A stretch of DNA of 64,000 bases. Origin: Pseudomonas fluorescens. GTDB lineage: Bacteria; Pseudomonadota; Gammaproteobacteria; Pseudomonadales; Pseudomonadaceae. The first letter of the stretch is position 1. Every line of letters begins with the position of its first letter. Positions 50,719 through 61,407 of the stretch are shown piece by piece. The position numbers and the translations under genes were made by a program. Location of the stretch: the NCBI RefSeq assembly GCF_019212185.1, contig NZ_CP078138.1, positions 4,260,501-4,324,500 of the forward strand, read 5' to 3'. Below the pieces are notes generated by a model that was not told where the DNA came from, did not search any database, and saw nothing but the letters and a program-made list of their open reading frames with translations.

Positions 50719-50841
50719 GGTTCTACCTCAGGCGAAACGGGGGGAGCGGCACTTTACCGGGTGGGTGGCATGCAGGCAATTTATGTGGCGTCTCTGGGGG
50801 CCACCGCGCTCATCCAGAATTAACGCGGTGCCTGAGCATTC

Positions 50842-50866
50842 TTCGCGAGCAGGCTCGCTCCTACAG
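50842..50866. repeat. Single REP element
   Basis: TTCGCGAGCAGGCTCGCTCC and following TACAGG: one arm of the REP pairs found elsewhere in the window, with no partner within 150 bases. Confidence 0.8.
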
Positions 50867-50891
50867 GTTGGGGGCCGGCAGACAATGGGAA

Positions 50892-50926
50892 TAAAAAAAC
50901 CCGCGCCTTTCACAAGACGCGGGTTC
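50892..50926 (-). terminator. Terminator after asd
   Basis: Stem AACCCGCG / CGCGGGTT followed by seven Ts on the minus strand, about 20 bases after the asd stop. Confidence 0.85.
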
Positions 50927-50944
50927 TTTCATTGCATGACTAAA

Positions 50945-52057
50945 TCAGCGCTCGAGCAGGATCCGCAGCATGCGACGCAGCGGCTCGGCCGCGCCCCACA
51001 GCAGTTGGTCGCCGACGGTGAAGGCGCCCAGGTATTGGGTACCCATGTTCAGCTTGCGCAGACGGCCAACCGGGATGTTCAGGGTGCCGGTGACCTTGGT
51101 TGGGCTCAGCTCCTGCATGCTGATATCACGGTTGTTCGGCACCAGCTTGACCCACGGGTTGTGCTGGCTGATCAGCCCTTCGATATCGGCGATCGGCACG
51201 TCTTTGTTCAGCTTGATGGTCAGCGCCTGGCTGTGGCAACGCATGGCGCCGACACGTACGCAGATGCCATCCACCGGAATCGGGCTCTTGAAGCGACCGA
51301 GTATTTTGTTGGTCTCGGCCTGGGCTTTCCACTCTTCACGGCTTTGACCGTTCGGCAGTTCCTTGTCGATCCACGGGATCAGGCTGCCGGCCAGCGGTAC
51401 GCCGAAGTTTTCGGTCGGGTACGCGTCGCTGCGCATGGCTTCGGCCACACGGCGGTCGATGTCGAGGATCGCGCTGGCCGGATCGGCCAGTTGATCGGCG
51501 ACAGCACCGTGGGTCACGCCCATTTGCTTGATCAGTTCACGCATGTGCTGCGCGCCGCCGCCGGAGGCCGCCTGATAGGTCATGGCACTCATCCACTCCA
51601 CCAGACCGGCTTCGAACAGACCGCCCAGGCCCATCAGCATCAGGCTGACGGTGCAGTTGCCGCCGATGTAGTTCTTGGTGCCCGCGTCCAGCTGCTGGTC
51701 GATGACCTTGCGGTTCACCGGGTCCAGCACGATCACTGCGTCATCCTGCATGCGCAGGCTGGAAGCGGCGTCGATCCAGTAACCCTGCCAGCCGGCTTCG
51801 CGCAGCTTGGGGAAGACTTCACTGGTGTAGTCGCCGCCCTGGCAGGTCAGAATCACGTCAAGGGTCTTGAGCTCTTCAATGCTGTACGCGTCCTTGAGCG
51901 GAGCAATGTCCTTGCCCACGGACGGGCCTTGGCCACCGACATTGGAAGTGGTGAAAAACACCGGCTCAATAAGATCGAAATCCTGCTCTTCCAGCATCCG
52001 CTGCATGAGCACGGAACCGACCATACCGCGCCAACCGATCAGACCTACACGTTTCAT
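50945..52057 (-). CDS. asd: Aspartate-semialdehyde dehydrogenase Asd
   Basis: 370 residues. [18 protein letters not shown], active-site Cys in [18 protein letters not shown], and [16 protein letters not shown], all typical of the gamma-proteobacterial enzyme. Makes aspartate semialdehyde for Lys, Met, Thr and diaminopimelate. Own terminator follows. Confidence 0.98.
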   Translation of the reverse strand: MKRVGLIGWRGMVGSVLMQRMLEEQDFDLIEPVFFTTSNVGGQGPSVGKDIAPLKDAYSIEELKTLDVILTCQGGDYTSEVFPKLREAGWQGYWIDAASSLRMQDDAVIVLDPVNRKVIDQQLDAGTKNYIGGNCTVSLMLMGLGGLFEAGLVEWMSAMTYQAASGGGAQHMRELIKQMGVTHGAVADQLADPASAILDIDRRVAEAMRSDAYPTENFGVPLAGSLIPWIDKELPNGQSREEWKAQAETNKILGRFKSPIPVDGICVRVGAMRCHSQALTIKLNKDVPIADIEGLISQHNPWVKLVPNNRDISMQELSPTKVTGTLNIPVGRLRKLNMGTQYLGAFTVGDQLLWGAAEPLRRMLRILLER

Positions 52058-52124
52058 CGCAACTACACCTTTTACAAAAAGTGGGCTCGCTTGCCGACAT
52101 CAACGACAAGCGGGGCCCGAGAGA

Positions 52125-53207
<1,083 letters not shown>

Positions 53208-53259
53208 GCGTTCCTCAATGTCATCAGTCGGTGCGCCCACGGACGCACCCGGAAAAATT

Positions 53260-54027
53260 CTAGCGCTCTGCCATCAGTACCAGCACATCGGTACTGAACG
53301 AGCCATCGGCTTCAATCTGGAAATACTCGCGCACTTCATTGCCCATCGCCTGCTGCAACTCGCGGATCGCCCCGCGCATCACTTCCGGTGTGCGCATGCG
53401 CTCAACCCAGGAGGTGTATTCAAGGCGCAGGCGCTGGCGCGTAGTGCTGCGGGTGTGCAAACCGGCCTCGCTGACCTGGCGCAACCACTCGCCGGCAGAA
53501 TAGTCACGCACGTGACTGGTGTCGCGCAGTACTTCGACGCTCTGCAGGTAAGTGTCGAGCAATGGACTACCCGGTGACAAGACGTCGACGAACGCCGCCA
53601 CGCCACCGGGCTTCAACACTCGGCGCACTTCACGCAAGGCCAGGCCGAGATCGCTCCAGTGGTGCGCCGAATAGCGGCTGAAGACGAAATCGAATTCACC
53701 GTCGGCGAACGGCAGGCGCTCGGCGGCACCGTTGACCGTGGCGATATTGCCCAGACCCCGTTCAGCGGCGGCAACCGCCACCACGTCGAGCATTTGCTGC
53801 GACAGGTCGTAGGCCACCACTTCCTTGACCAGCGCGGCGACGTGAAAGCTCACGTGGCCGGCGCCGCACCCCAGGTCCAGGACCCGGGCATTGCCCTGCC
53901 CTGCCAGCTCGGCCTGTAGCAGGGCGAACTCGCTGCCTTGAGCGTGCACGGCGCTGCTCAGGTAGGCCGAGGCCTGCTCACCGAATTGTTTCTGGACTAC
54001 CTGGCTGTGCTGGGCGGTGCTGGTCAT
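53260..54027 (-). CDS. Class I SAM-dependent methyltransferase
   Basis: 255 residues. Motif [20 protein letters not shown], then [10 protein letters not shown] and [13 protein letters not shown] as in UbiE/YcgJ-type enzymes. Its place between leuD and leuB is common in pseudomonads, but the substrate is not evident. Confidence 0.92.
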   Translation of the reverse strand: MTSTAQHSQVVQKQFGEQASAYLSSAVHAQGSEFALLQAELAGQGNARVLDLGCGAGHVSFHVAALVKEVVAYDLSQQMLDVVAVAAAERGLGNIATVNGAAERLPFADGEFDFVFSRYSAHHWSDLGLALREVRRVLKPGGVAAFVDVLSPGSPLLDTYLQSVEVLRDTSHVRDYSAGEWLRQVSEAGLHTRSTTRQRLRLEYTSWVERMRTPEVMRGAIRELQQAMGNEVREYFQIEADGSFSTDVLVLMAER

Positions 54028-54093
54028 GGGGAGAATCCTTTATAGGGTGTCTGTTCTGGCCTGCTCGCGATGGCGGCATTCGCCATCCGCAAA

Positions 54094-54738
54094 TCACGCG
54101 TCGCGAAACAACCACGGCTGGCTCGCACGATGCTTGGCTTCAAACGCAGCAATCGCCTCGTCGTCCTGCAAGGTCAGGCCGATGTCGTCCAGGCCGTGGA
54201 GCAGGCAGTGCTTGCGGAACGCATCGATCTCGAAGCTCAGCACCTTGCCGTCGGGACGGGTCACGGTCTGGGCCTGCAGGTCGATCTGCAACGGGTAGCC
54301 CGGATTAGCCTCCACTTGCTGGAACAGCTCATCGACTTCCGCGTCGCTGAGGATGATCGGCAGCAAGCCGTTCTTGAAGCTGTTGTTGAAGAAGATGTCG
54401 GCGTAGCTCGGCGCGATGATGCTGCGGAAACCGTACTCTTCCAGCGCCCATGGCGCGTGTTCACGGCTGGAGCCGCAACCGAAGTTTTCGCGAGCCAACA
54501 ACACGCTGGCGCCTTGATAACGCTCGGCGTTGAGCACGAAATCCTTGTTCAACGGACGCTTGGAGTTGTCCTGATACGGCTGGCCGACATCCAGGTAACG
54601 CCACTCGTCGAACAGGTTCGGACCGAAACCAGTGCGCTTGATCGACTTCAGGAATTGCTTGGGAATGATTTGGTCAGTGTCGACGTTGGCACGATCCAAA
54701 GGCGCGACAAGACCAGTGTGCTGGGTAAAAGCTTTCAT
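54094..54738 (-). CDS. leuD: 3-isopropylmalate dehydratase small subunit LeuD
   Basis: 214 residues. [17 protein letters not shown] and [15 protein letters not shown] are signatures. Starts 11 bases after leuC, behind GGAG. Confidence 0.98.
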   Translation of the reverse strand: MKAFTQHTGLVAPLDRANVDTDQIIPKQFLKSIKRTGFGPNLFDEWRYLDVGQPYQDNSKRPLNKDFVLNAERYQGASVLLARENFGCGSSREHAPWALEEYGFRSIIAPSYADIFFNNSFKNGLLPIILSDAEVDELFQQVEANPGYPLQIDLQAQTVTRPDGKVLSFEIDAFRKHCLLHGLDDIGLTLQDDEAIAAFEAKHRASQPWLFRDA

Positions 54739-54749
54739 GCTGCGCTCCT

Positions 54750-56168
54750 TCAGATCAATTCGCGGACGTCGATGAAACGACCGTTTACAGCAGCCGCGGC
54801 GGCCATGGCCGGGCTGACCAGGTGAGTACGACCACCAGCACCCTGACGGCCTTCGAAGTTACGGTTGGAGGTCGAGGCGCAATGTTCGCCGGATTCCAAA
54901 CGGTCCGGGTTCATCGCCAGGCACATCGAACAACCCGGCTCACGCCATTCAAAACCGGCTTCGAGGAAAATCTTGTCCAAGCCTTCGGACTCGGCCTGCG
55001 CCTTCACCAGGCCTGAACCCGGAACCACGATCGCCTGCTTGATGGTCGAGGCGACTTTGCGGCCCTTGGCGATCACCGCTGCGGCGCGCAAGTCTTCAAT
55101 GCGCGAGTTGGTGCAGGAACCGATAAACACACGATCAAGCTGGATATCGGTGATCGCCTGGTTGGCGGTCAAACCCATGTATTTCAAGGCACGGACGATG
55201 GAATCGCGCTTGACCAGGTCCATTTCCTTCTCTGGATCCGGCACGTTCTGATCTACCGCCAGCACCATCTCCGGCGAAGTGCCCCAGCTGACTTGCGGCT
55301 TGATCTGCGCGGCGTCCAACTCAACCACGGTGTCGAACACCGCGTCGGCGTCGGACACCAGGTCCTTCCAGGCTTCGACAGCCAGGTCCCACTCGGCGCC
55401 TTTCGGGGCAAACGGGCGACCCTTGACGTAGGCCACGGTCTTTTCATCCGCCGCCACCAGGCCAACACGGGCACCGGCTTCGATGGACATGTTGCAGATG
55501 GTCATGCGGCCTTCGACCGACAATTCGCGAATCGCGCTACCGGCGAACTCGATGGCGTGGCCATTGCCGCCAGCGGTGCCGATCTTGCCGATCACGGCCA
55601 GCACGATGTCCTTGGCGGTCACGCCGAACGGCAAGGTGCCTTCGACGGACACCAGCATGTTCTTCATTTTCTTGGCGACCAGGCACTGGGTGGCGAGCAC
55701 GTGCTCGACCTCGGAAGTGCCAATACCGTGGGCCAAAGCACCAAAGGCGCCGTGGGTCGAGGTGTGGGAATCGCCGCAAACCACGGTCATGCCCGGCAAG
55801 GTCGCGCCCTGCTCAGGGCCGATCACGTGGACGATGCCCTGGCGCACGTCATTCATCTTGAACTCGACGATGCCGTACTCATCACAGTTGTCATCAAGGG
55901 TCTGAACCTGCAAACGCGAGACCTGGTCGACAATCGCCTCGATACCGCCCTTGCGCTCCGGGGTGGTCGGGACGTTGTGGTCCGGGGTCGCGATATTGGC
56001 ATCGATCCGCCAAGGCTTGCGCCCGGCCAGGCGCAGGCCTTCGAAGGCTTGCGGCGAGGTCACTTCGTGAATGATGTGACGGTCGATATAGATCAGCGCC
56101 GAACCATCGTCGCGCTGCTTGACCAAATGCGAATCCCAGAGCTTGTCGTAGAGCGTTTTGCCGGCCAT
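54750..56168 (-). CDS. leuC: 3-isopropylmalate dehydratase large subunit LeuC
   Basis: 472 residues from the ATG at 56168, behind GAGGAA. Cluster ligands in [15 protein letters not shown] and [11 protein letters not shown]. Divergent from a LysR gene that probably regulates it. Confidence 0.98.
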   Translation of the reverse strand: MAGKTLYDKLWDSHLVKQRDDGSALIYIDRHIIHEVTSPQAFEGLRLAGRKPWRIDANIATPDHNVPTTPERKGGIEAIVDQVSRLQVQTLDDNCDEYGIVEFKMNDVRQGIVHVIGPEQGATLPGMTVVCGDSHTSTHGAFGALAHGIGTSEVEHVLATQCLVAKKMKNMLVSVEGTLPFGVTAKDIVLAVIGKIGTAGGNGHAIEFAGSAIRELSVEGRMTICNMSIEAGARVGLVAADEKTVAYVKGRPFAPKGAEWDLAVEAWKDLVSDADAVFDTVVELDAAQIKPQVSWGTSPEMVLAVDQNVPDPEKEMDLVKRDSIVRALKYMGLTANQAITDIQLDRVFIGSCTNSRIEDLRAAAVIAKGRKVASTIKQAIVVPGSGLVKAQAESEGLDKIFLEAGFEWREPGCSMCLAMNPDRLESGEHCASTSNRNFEGRQGAGGRTHLVSPAMAAAAAVNGRFIDVRELI

Positions 56169-56325
56169 CAGACGTTTCCTCATCAGCTTTTTTCTAACTG
56201 TTTCTATGCCCTGGGTCTTGAGCGATTCAATAACCCCTTGGCTTGTGAGGTCGATGCTATGGGGTTACATTAAATAACTCAAATTCATAATTTTTATGCT
56301 TTGGATAACCAACTGGAATACGAGC

Positions 56326-57213
56326 ATGGACCTGGCCAACCTCAACGCCTTTATTGCCATTGCCGAGATCGGCAGCTTCTCTGGCGCCGGTGAGCGCCTG
56401 CACCTGACCCAGCCAGCGATCAGCAAGCGCATTGCCGGCCTGGAGCAACAACTCGACGTCCGCCTGTTCGACCGCCTGGGTCGTGAAGTCAGCCTGACCG
56501 AGGCCGGGCGCGCCCTGCTGCCACGGGCCTACCAGATCCTTAATGTGCTCGATGATACGCGCCGAGCCCTGACCAACCTGACCGGTCAGGTGACCGGTCG
56601 TCTGACCCTGGCCACCAGTCATCACATTGGCCTGCACCGCTTGCCTCCTTTATTAAGGGCGTTCACCCGCCAATACCCCGCTGTGGCGCTGGATATTCAG
56701 TTTCTCGATTCGGAGGTGGCCTATGAGGAAATTCTCCACGGTCGCGCCGAGCTGGCAGTCATCACCCTGGCGCCCGAGCCGCATGCGCTGGTGCAGGCCA
56801 CGCCGGTTTGGGACGATCCACTGGATTTCGTCGTGGCCCCGGAACACTCGCTGCTGAGCAATGACGCGACACTGGCCGATATCGCCCGCCATCCAGCAGT
56901 GTTCCCCGGCGGCAACACCTTCACCCACCACATTGTCCAGCGCCTGTTCGAAGCCCAGGGGCTGACGCCGAACATCGCCATGAGCACCAACTATCTGGAA
57001 ACCATCAAGATGATGGTGTCCATTGGCCTTGCCTGGAGTGTCCTGCCACGTACCATGCTCGATGAACAGGTGGCGCGCATCCCGCTGCCGGGCATACAAC
57101 TCACGCGCCAGCTAGGCTATATCGTGCACACTGAAAGGACGCTGTCGAATGCTGCGCGGGCCTTCATGGCTTTGCTGGATGCACAGATCGATTGGCCAGG
57201 GAATGATGGCTGA
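56326..57213 (+). CDS. LysR-family regulator divergent from leuCD
   Basis: 295 residues. N-terminal helix-turn-helix (FIAIAEIGSFSGAGERLHLTQPAISKRI) and a C-terminal effector domain (about 90-290). It lies 157 bases from leuC in the opposite direction, a layout typical of a LysR protein that controls its neighbour. The effector may be a leucine pathway intermediate; this is inferred. Confidence 0.92.
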   Translation: MDLANLNAFIAIAEIGSFSGAGERLHLTQPAISKRIAGLEQQLDVRLFDRLGREVSLTEAGRALLPRAYQILNVLDDTRRALTNLTGQVTGRLTLATSHHIGLHRLPPLLRAFTRQYPAVALDIQFLDSEVAYEEILHGRAELAVITLAPEPHALVQATPVWDDPLDFVVAPEHSLLSNDATLADIARHPAVFPGGNTFTHHIVQRLFEAQGLTPNIAMSTNYLETIKMMVSIGLAWSVLPRTMLDEQVARIPLPGIQLTRQLGYIVHTERTLSNAARAFMALLDAQIDWPGNDG

Positions 57214-57281
57214 CTTGTGCTACTCCTATAGAGCCGCAAAACCCGTGCCTAACGCCCAATTCAGCCCAAGGCCTGTTACCA

Positions 57282-60200
57282 ATGCCCAAATCCGTTGACC
57301 GAACCCGCCCCCATACGCCGCGCATGCCGCGTATCCAGGCGCTCGACCCACACACTTCGGAGCAGAGCTGGGAAAGCGCGACGCAGTTGCTCGCGGCTCT
57401 CAACGGCGCACGCCTGGGCGCCTGGTACTGGGACATCGAGCGGGGGCTGATCAGTTGGTCGCGGGGCACTCAGGCATTGTTCGGTTTCGACCCTCACCAG
57501 CCAATGCCGGCGGACATCGAGTACCTCGACCTGCTGCACCCCGAGGACCGGGCGAAAACCCTTCGGGCATTCAACGCGGTCATGGCCGGCGCCCCCCTTG
57601 AGCAAGCGATGCACCACCGCATCCGTTGGCCGGACGGCAGTCTGCACTGGCTGGAAATCAACGGCAGCCTGATTCCCGACAAGCTCGGCCGGCCGCGGAT
57701 GATCGGAGTGATCCGCGAGATCACCCACCAGCGCCAGCGCGAGCAGGCACTGACCAGCTCGGAAAAGCGCTTCGCCACGCTGTTTCACCTGTGCCCCAAT
57801 ATGGTTCTGCTGACGCGCCAGGAAGACGGCCTGATCACCGAGGCCAATCAGTACTTCGAAAGCCTGTTCGGCTGGCCGGTGCAGGATGCCATCGGTCGCA
57901 CCACCCTCGAGCTGGGCCTGTGGGTGCACCCCGAGCAACGGGCGAAACTGGTCAGGGCGACCAAGGCCAAAGGTGACCTGATCAGCATGGAGGTGCAGTT
58001 TCGCGCCAGCAACGGCCAAGTGCATGACGGCATTCTCAGCGCGCAAAAGGTCGAGCTCGAAGGTCAGCCGTACCTGCTCAGCACCTTCCTCGACACCACC
58101 GAACGCAAGCTCGCCGAACACGCGCTAAAGGACAGCCAGGAGCGCCTCGACCTGGCCCTCGACTCGGCCCAGCTCGGCACTTGGGACTGGCATATCCCCA
58201 GCGGCATGCTCTACGGCTCGGCCCGAGCGGCACAACTGCATGGCCTGGAACCCATCCCCTTTCATGAATCCTTCGAGGAGTTCTTCGAGGGCGTGCCGGG
58301 GGAAGAACGCGACAGCATGCGCGACGCCTACCGCAGCCTGCGCGAAGGCCCGGCCGGTAACTACCAACTGACCTACCGGGTGCAACTGGCCGACGGCAGC
58401 TCACGTTACCTGGAAAGCCGCGCCCGACTGTACCGCGACGCTGATGGCACGCCGCTGCGCATGGCCGGGACCTTGCTGGACATCACCGAACAGGTCGAGC
58501 GCGAACAGCGCCTGGTGGCCTCCGAAGAGAAGTTCGCCACCCTGTTCCAGGTCAGCCCCGACCCGATCTGCGTGACCCGCCAGGACAGCGGCCAGTTCAT
58601 CGAAATCAACTCCAGCTTCACCCAGACCTTCGGCTGGAGCGCCGCCGATGTGCTGGGCCGCAGCGCCGACGACATCGGCCTGTGGGACGCCTCGGCGCAA
58701 AGCCTGCAGCGGATCGAACAGGTGATTCGCGAGCAGGGCCTGAACAATGTCGCGCTGCTGGTCCGGCACAAGGACGGGCAATCCCTGACCTGCGTGATCT
58801 CCAGCCGGCAGATCAACGTCGGCAACCAGCCCTGCATTGTCACCACCCTGCGCGATATTACCCAGCAGCAACGCTCGGAGGCGGCGCTCAAGGCCAGCGA
58901 AGAAAAGTTTGCCAAGGCGTTTCACTCCAGCCCCGACGCGATCACCATCACCGAGCGCGACACCGGGCGCTATCTGGAGGTCAACGACGGTTTCTGTCGC
59001 CTTACCGGCTATAGCGCCGAAGAAGTGGTTGGCAAGACCGTGTATCAGGTCGGTATCTGGGCCGAGGAAAAGCAGCGCTCGATGCTGCTCGCCGAACTGC
59101 AACTCAAGGGCCGGGTGCACCACCTGGAAATGCTTGGGCGCAACAAAAGCGGGCAGTTGCTCACCGTGGAGGTCTCGGTAGAGCCGATTACCCTCAACGA
59201 AACCGCGTGCCTGCTGTTGACCGCGCGCGATGTCAGCCTGCTGAAGAACGCCGAAGCGCAGATCCGTCACCTGGCCTACCACGACTCACTGACCAACCTG
59301 CCCAACCGCGCGCTGCTGATGGACCGCCTGAGCCAGCAGATCGCCCTGCTCAAGCGCCACAACCTGCGCGGAGCCCTGCTGTTCCTCGACCTCGACCACT
59401 TCAAGCACATCAACGACTCCCTCGGCCATCCGGTCGGCGATACGGTGCTGAAAATCATCACCGCCCGCCTCGAGGCCAGCGTGCGCATGGAAGACACCGT
59501 GGCACGCCTGGGTGGCGACGAGTTCGTGGTCCTGCTCAGCGGCCTGGAAGGTTCGCGCAATGAAGTCAGCGAACAGGTCCGGGAATTGGCCGATACCCTG
59601 CGCGAACTGCTCTCGGAACCGATGTTCCTTGACGGCCATCGGCTGCAGGTTACGCCGAGCATTGGGGTGGCGCTGATTCCAGATCACGGTTCGACCCCCA
59701 CCGACCTGCTCAAGCGTGCGGATATCGCCCTGTACCGGGCCAAGGACTCCGGGCGCAATACCACGCAGATGTACCACAACACCATGCAGAAAGCCGCCAG
59801 CGAGCGCCTGCGCATGGAAACAGACTTGCGCCTGGCGCTGTCACGGGGCGAATTCCGCGTGCATTACCAGCCGCAGATCGACGCCCGCGGCGAACGCATC
59901 GTCGGCGCCGAAGCCCTGGTGCGCTGGACCCATCCGCAACTGGGCGCGCAATCGCCCAGCGAATTCATCAAGGTGCTGGAAGACAGCGGGCTGATCCTCG
60001 AGGTCGGCACCTGGATTCTCGACGAAGCCTGCCTGGCCTTCAAACACCTGATCGCCCGAGGCAAGGTCGACCCGTTGAATTTCAGCCTGTGCGTCAACAT
60101 CAGTCCGCGCCAGTTCCGCCAGACCGACTTCGTCGAGCGCATCGAGCACAGCCTCACCAGCCACGGCCTGCCCTGCTCGCTGCTGAAACTGGAGATCACC

Positions 60201-60572
60201 GAAGGCATCGTGATCCAGAACCTGGAAGACACCATCAACAAAATGCGCCGCCTGAAAAAACTCGGCGTCAGCTTTGCCATGGACGATTTCGGCACCGGTT
60301 ACTCGTCGCTCACCTACCTCAAGCGCCTGCCGGTCGACACCCTGAAAATCGACCAGTCATTCATCCGCGACGCCACCAGCGACCCCAACGACGCCGAAAT
60401 CATTCGCGCCATCGTCGCCATGGCCCTGAGCCTGGAACTGGAGGTGATTGCCGAGGGCGTGGAAACCACTGAACAACTGGCGTTCCTGCAGGGACTGGGC
60501 TGTCATTTGTACCAGGGGTACCTGCACAGTCGGCCAGTGCCGGTGGAAGAGTTTGAGTGGTTGTTGAACTGA
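57282..60572 (+). CDS. Five-PAS GGDEF-EAL cyclic-di-GMP protein
   Basis: 1096 residues, no membrane helix or signal peptide. About five PAS domains in a row (near 40-155, 160-285, 285-405, 405-530 and 530-655), with repeated SEEKFATLFQVSPD-like starts and ITEQ/ITQQ linkers. GGDEF domain near 665-825 with intact RLGGDEFVVLL, and EAL domain near 840-1085 with GAEALVRW, DDFGTGYSSL and AEGVET, so both synthesis and hydrolysis are possible. The PAS row suggests soluble signals such as redox or oxygen. Transcribed alone. Confidence 0.94.
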   Translation: MPKSVDRTRPHTPRMPRIQALDPHTSEQSWESATQLLAALNGARLGAWYWDIERGLISWSRGTQALFGFDPHQPMPADIEYLDLLHPEDRAKTLRAFNAVMAGAPLEQAMHHRIRWPDGSLHWLEINGSLIPDKLGRPRMIGVIREITHQRQREQALTSSEKRFATLFHLCPNMVLLTRQEDGLITEANQYFESLFGWPVQDAIGRTTLELGLWVHPEQRAKLVRATKAKGDLISMEVQFRASNGQVHDGILSAQKVELEGQPYLLSTFLDTTERKLAEHALKDSQERLDLALDSAQLGTWDWHIPSGMLYGSARAAQLHGLEPIPFHESFEEFFEGVPGEERDSMRDAYRSLREGPAGNYQLTYRVQLADGSSRYLESRARLYRDADGTPLRMAGTLLDITEQVEREQRLVASEEKFATLFQVSPDPICVTRQDSGQFIEINSSFTQTFGWSAADVLGRSADDIGLWDASAQSLQRIEQVIREQGLNNVALLVRHKDGQSLTCVISSRQINVGNQPCIVTTLRDITQQQRSEAALKASEEKFAKAFHSSPDAITITERDTGRYLEVNDGFCRLTGYSAEEVVGKTVYQVGIWAEEKQRSMLLAELQLKGRVHHLEMLGRNKSGQLLTVEVSVEPITLNETACLLLTARDVSLLKNAEAQIRHLAYHDSLTNLPNRALLMDRLSQQIALLKRHNLRGALLFLDLDHFKHINDSLGHPVGDTVLKIITARLEASVRMEDTVARLGGDEFVVLLSGLEGSRNEVSEQVRELADTLRELLSEPMFLDGHRLQVTPSIGVALIPDHGSTPTDLLKRADIALYRAKDSGRNTTQMYHNTMQKAASERLRMETDLRLALSRGEFRVHYQPQIDARGERIVGAEALVRWTHPQLGAQSPSEFIKVLEDSGLILEVGTWILDEACLAFKHLIARGKVDPLNFSLCVNISPRQFRQTDFVERIEHSLTSHGLPCSLLKLEITEGIVIQNLEDTINKMRRLKKLGVSFAMDDFGTGYSSLTYLKRLPVDTLKIDQSFIRDATSDPNDAEIIRAIVAMALSLELEVIAEGVETTEQLAFLQGLGCHLYQGYLHSRPVPVEEFEWLLN

Positions 60573-60641
60573 GGGGCGACGAGATCGCTGCGCTCTTGGG
60601 AAATCGACTACAGCCTTTCAGGAAAGGTCCTATTCCCGACG

Positions 60642-60660
60642 GCCTAGCTGCTCGCTAGGC
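60642..60660 (+). other. Hairpin after the GGDEF-EAL gene
   Basis: GCCTAGC-TGCTC-GCTAGGC, 70 bases after the stop, with only a weak T tract. Possibly the gene's terminator. A second short inverted repeat, GGGAAA / TTTCCC, is at 60713-60730 before the next operon. Confidence 0.35.
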
Positions 60661-60773
60661 TTCTGCGTCCTGCGGCCCCTTCCCGGTAATCCGCCGAGAA
60701 GCCATCTACACTGGGAAAATCGTATTTCCCGGCAGTTGAACGGCGCCTATCCATTGGCAGAGACCTCCTCCCC

Positions 60774-61397
60774 GTGCCCAGCATCTACCAGCTCAAACCC
60801 GCGTTTCAAAACCTCCTGCGCCCGCTGGTCCGACGGTTGTTCGACAACGGCACGACGGCCAACCAGATCACCGTGCTGGCCGGCGTCGGTTCGCTGCTGG
60901 TGGGTGTGGTCGTCGCCTGTTTCGCCGAACATCCCTGGGTGTTTGCCCTGGTGCCGATGTGGATGATCCTGCGAATGGCGCTAAATGCCATAGACGGCAT
61001 GCTCGCCCGTGAGTTCAAGCAGCAATCGCAGCTGGGTGCCTACCTCAATGAACTCTGCGATATCGCTGCCGATTGCGCACTGATCCTGCCGTTCGCCCTA
61101 CTTCCCGGCGTCAGTCTGTGGCTGGTCCTGCTACTGACCTTACTTGCGCTGTTCAGTGAATACGCTGGCGTAATGGGCCCGATGATCGGGGCTTCACGGC
61201 GCTACGACGGGCCCATGGGCAAAAGCGACCGGGCGTTTGTCATGGGGGTGGTGGCGTGCGCTATCGCCCTGGGTTGGATCAGCGCTCTGTGGATCAACGC
61301 AGTGTTGGCGGGTGTTTCCCTGTTGCTGCTGGTCACGCTGTTTAACCGGGTCCGCCAGGGTCTGCGGCAAGTACAGGAAAACACTCCACAAGCATAA
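60774..61397 (+). CDS. CDP-alcohol phosphatidyltransferase family protein, YnbA-like
   Basis: 207 residues from a GTG at 60774, chosen because MPSIYQLKPAFQNLLRPLVR matches the N-terminus of E. coli YnbA; the ribosome site is poor. Five to six membrane helices. The family motif is DGMLAR-x8-G-x3-N-x3-D: Asn stands where Asp is usual, as I recall it also does in YnbA. Joins an alcohol to a CDP-activated lipid; partners unknown. Operon with the next two genes, a ynbABCD-like set without ynbB here. Confidence 0.85.
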   Translation: MPSIYQLKPAFQNLLRPLVRRLFDNGTTANQITVLAGVGSLLVGVVVACFAEHPWVFALVPMWMILRMALNAIDGMLAREFKQQSQLGAYLNELCDIAADCALILPFALLPGVSLWLVLLLTLLALFSEYAGVMGPMIGASRRYDGPMGKSDRAFVMGVVACAIALGWISALWINAVLAGVSLLLLVTLFNRVRQGLRQVQENTPQA

Positions 61398-61407
61398 GGA
61401 AGTTGCA

